Shown piece after piece: positions 4,111-5,660 of a stretch of DNA of 5,660 nucleotides (positions within the stretch are counted from its first letter, which is position 1; each line of letters begins with the position of its first letter). The notes under the pieces are model-generated. The model saw only the letters and a list, made by a program, of their open reading frames with translations. It had not been told where the DNA came from and made no database searches. The stretch lies in contig DASXTS010000484.1 in assembly GCA_036505275.1 (NCBI GenBank), positions 1-5,660 on the forward strand, in the 5' to 3' direction. The DNA is from DASXTS01 sp036505275 (GTDB taxonomy: Bacteria > Actinomycetota > Actinomycetes > Mycobacteriales > Pseudonocardiaceae). The translations under genes were made by a program, and so were the position numbers.

Positions 4111-5660
4111 ATGCCCGACAAGCCCGATCGTCTTTTTGCCCCGAACATCCCGCAAAGCGTGCTGTGCCGCCATGGGGCGTGCATGTTGGACCCGGTGACC
4201 GCCGCTGACGCGCGGCCCTCGATGACGGCGCCGCGGTCTACGGTATACGTGAGGCGGACGCTGCTGGTTCTCCCAGCTGCCGACAAAGCTGCGAAGGAGC
4301 ATATCGACGCCGCGATCGAAAACATGAACCGCTTTCTGGTCAACATCGGGGTAAAGGTCGACTGGCCTCAGTTGGACGGCGGACAGCGCGGCCCTGCCTA
4401 CCCGATCGGTGGTACACAGGTGCTCGAGCTGAGCAGCCTCACGGACGGGGAATGGGCCGCCAAGCCCGTCAAAGTCGACGCGTGGGAGGCGCTGCAGTGC
4501 TTGCGAGCCTCCGGCCTGGCCATCGCCGAGTGGATGGCCCTGGAGCATCTGCTGTTTGCCTCGGACCCGTTCTGGGGTGGAACCGAAGGTGCCTACACGC
4601 CGAGCACACCGGGCGGGACGGCGGTGGCCTCGGCGTCGTACATCCGGTCGCGCAGCGGTGGGCGGCTTCCGGCGGTCGTGTTCATGGCCAAGCCGCCCGA
4701 GCACAAGCCGAAGGAGGGACGGCGGCGGCCGGTGGTGGCGGTGCTGGACACCGGCGTCGCGGAGCACCGGTGGCTCGACCCCGCCGAGTTCCTCGTCGAC
4801 GACCAGGACATGCGGGACCTGCAAGCCGCGCTCGAGCGGCGGCCGAAGGGACCCGACGTGCCCCGCAACGGCCTCGCCGGCGTCAGGGAGACGATGCTGC
4901 CGCCCGACACCTGGATCGGCGAGCTGGACTCGCACTGGGGCCACGGCACGTTCATTGCCGGAATCATCCGGCAGGCCGCGCCGGACGCCCAGGTGCTGCC
5001 GATCCGCGTGATGTACAGCGACGGAATTGCCTACGAGGGTGACGTGCTGTTCGCCCTGGAGTGGCTACACAAACGGGCGACCGCGGCGGAGCAAGACGCG
5101 CAGAAGATGGTCGACATTGTGTCGCTGTCGCTGGGCTACTATCCGGAAGTCGAGGATGCGGACAAGCAGCCGGTCACCGAGCGGGTCAACGCCCTCATGA
5201 GGGCGGGTGTGCTGGTCGTGGCGGCGGCTGGCAACGACTCGAACGCTCGGCGCTTCTATCCGGCCGCCCTGGGCAACCAGCCGGTCCCGGACAGCCCGCT
5301 TCGGCTCATCGGCGTCGGCTCGCTGAATCCCAACCAAAGCAAGTCGTTGTTCAGCAACGACAACGACGAATGGGTGACATACTGGGCACCGGGCGCATCG
5401 GTCGTCAGCACATTTCCCACGACACCCACCGGCAGCATCACGCCCATCAATGCCACGGAGGCGGACGCGCCGGATCACCGCCCGCATCGGCGGGAAGCAC
5501 TTGACGACGACGATTTCGCCAGTGGGTTCGCCATCTGGAGTGGGACGTCGTTCGCCTCACCCATGGTGGCCGCCAGGCTGGCCCAGGCGCTGTATGACGA
5601 GCCGGAGATCGCCCCCATAGCGGCCAATGGTGACCCCGTGCCGATGGCAAAGGTAGCCCG
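4111..5660 (+). CDS. Subtilisin-like (S8) serine protease, cytoplasmic type, 3' end outside window
   Basis: The frame is open from ATG 4111 to the window edge, giving 516 complete codons. The S8 peptidase domain starts at about residue 206. Catalytic Asp213 is in 'VVAVLDTGV', His278 in 'HWGHGTFIAGII', oxyanion Asn375 in 'VVAAAGNDS' and nucleophile Ser480 in 'SGTSFASPMVAA', so the protease should be active. Other core stretches are 'DIVSLSLGYY' (335-344) and 'LFSNDNDEWVTYWAPGASVVS' (413-433). The first 200 residues form a separate region: 'TVYVRRTLLVLPAADKAAKE' (44-63), then a helical part around 124-150; I do not recognise it as a standard I9 propeptide. The N-terminus MPDKPDRLFAPNIPQ has no hydrophobic signal peptide, so the enzyme probably acts inside the cell. 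Its first 80 or so codons use more A/T-ending codons than the rest. It follows the sigma factor and 158-residue genes in the same direction. A C-terminal domain, if any, is not visible. Confidence 0.92.
   Translation, partial: MPDKPDRLFAPNIPQSVLCRHGACMLDPVTAADARPSMTAPRSTVYVRRTLLVLPAADKAAKEHIDAAIENMNRFLVNIGVKVDWPQLDGGQRGPAYPIGGTQVLELSSLTDGEWAAKPVKVDAWEALQCLRASGLAIAEWMALEHLLFASDPFWGGTEGAYTPSTPGGTAVASASYIRSRSGGRLPAVVFMAKPPEHKPKEGRRRPVVAVLDTGVAEHRWLDPAEFLVDDQDMRDLQAALERRPKGPDVPRNGLAGVRETMLPPDTWIGELDSHWGHGTFIAGIIRQAAPDAQVLPIRVMYSDGIAYEGDVLFALEWLHKRATAAEQDAQKMVDIVSLSLGYYPEVEDADKQPVTERVNALMRAGVLVVAAAGNDSNARRFYPAALGNQPVPDSPLRLIGVGSLNPNQSKSLFSNDNDEWVTYWAPGASVVSTFPTTPTGSITPINATEADAPDHRPHRREALDDDDFASGFAIWSGTSFASPMVAARLAQALYDEPEIAPIAANGDPVPMAKVA

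Noticed and set aside
4400..4410. ACCCGATCGGT inside the protease gene, matching the intergenic palindrome
   Set aside because: It lies within coding sequence and is explained by a Tyr-Pro-Ile-Gly-Gly stretch with common GC-rich codons; a chance match is likely.
4105..4944. 279-codon open frame on the minus strand opposite the protease gene
   Set aside because: The + strand encodes a clear S8 protease here; the antisense product is low-complexity His/Arg/Pro-rich with no motif and no ribosome site.

Overview
The window is GC-rich throughout, with strong G/C bias at third codon positions, Shine-Dalgarno sequences of the AGGAGG type and many ATGA stop/start overlaps. It looks like the chromosome of a high-GC actinomycete. 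A filamentous genus, perhaps Micromonosporaceae or Streptomyces-like, is my guess from protein style, not from a search. It is gene-dense: six protein genes, two of them cut by the window edges, and no RNA genes, insertion sequences or CRISPR.

Left half, minus strand (transcribed right to left from 2676). First comes an AlkB-type DNA dealkylation dioxygenase (2038-2676). Then follows a tight cassette of a DrrA-like ABC ATPase (969-1952), an ABC-2 permease (121-972, 4-base overlap) and the start of an XRE-family helix-turn-helix regulator (1-118, 2-base gap, truncated by the window edge). The last three form an exporter operon with its own regulator. The alkB gene carries a near-perfect actinobacterial LexA/SOS box (2688-2703) just upstream of its start, so it is probably DNA-damage inducible.

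Right half, plus strand (from about 2895). A small divergent sigma-70-family factor of the ECF-like, two-region type (2895-3515) overlaps by 4 bases a soluble 158-residue partner of unknown function (3512-3988). After a 122-base gap with palindromic repeats comes a subtilisin-like (S8) serine protease (4111 to beyond 5660). It has a complete Asp/His/Asn/Ser active site, no signal peptide and a roughly 200-residue N-terminal region. The order sigma factor, small partner, cytoplasmic protease suggests a regulated-proteolysis, stress or conflict module. I infer this from gene order and domain content; nothing in the window proves it. The gene after the protease, outside the window, would be the most informative one to read.

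The two halves diverge from a 218-base intergenic region (2677-2894) that holds the SOS box, which raises the possibility that DNA damage also influences the sigma/protease module.
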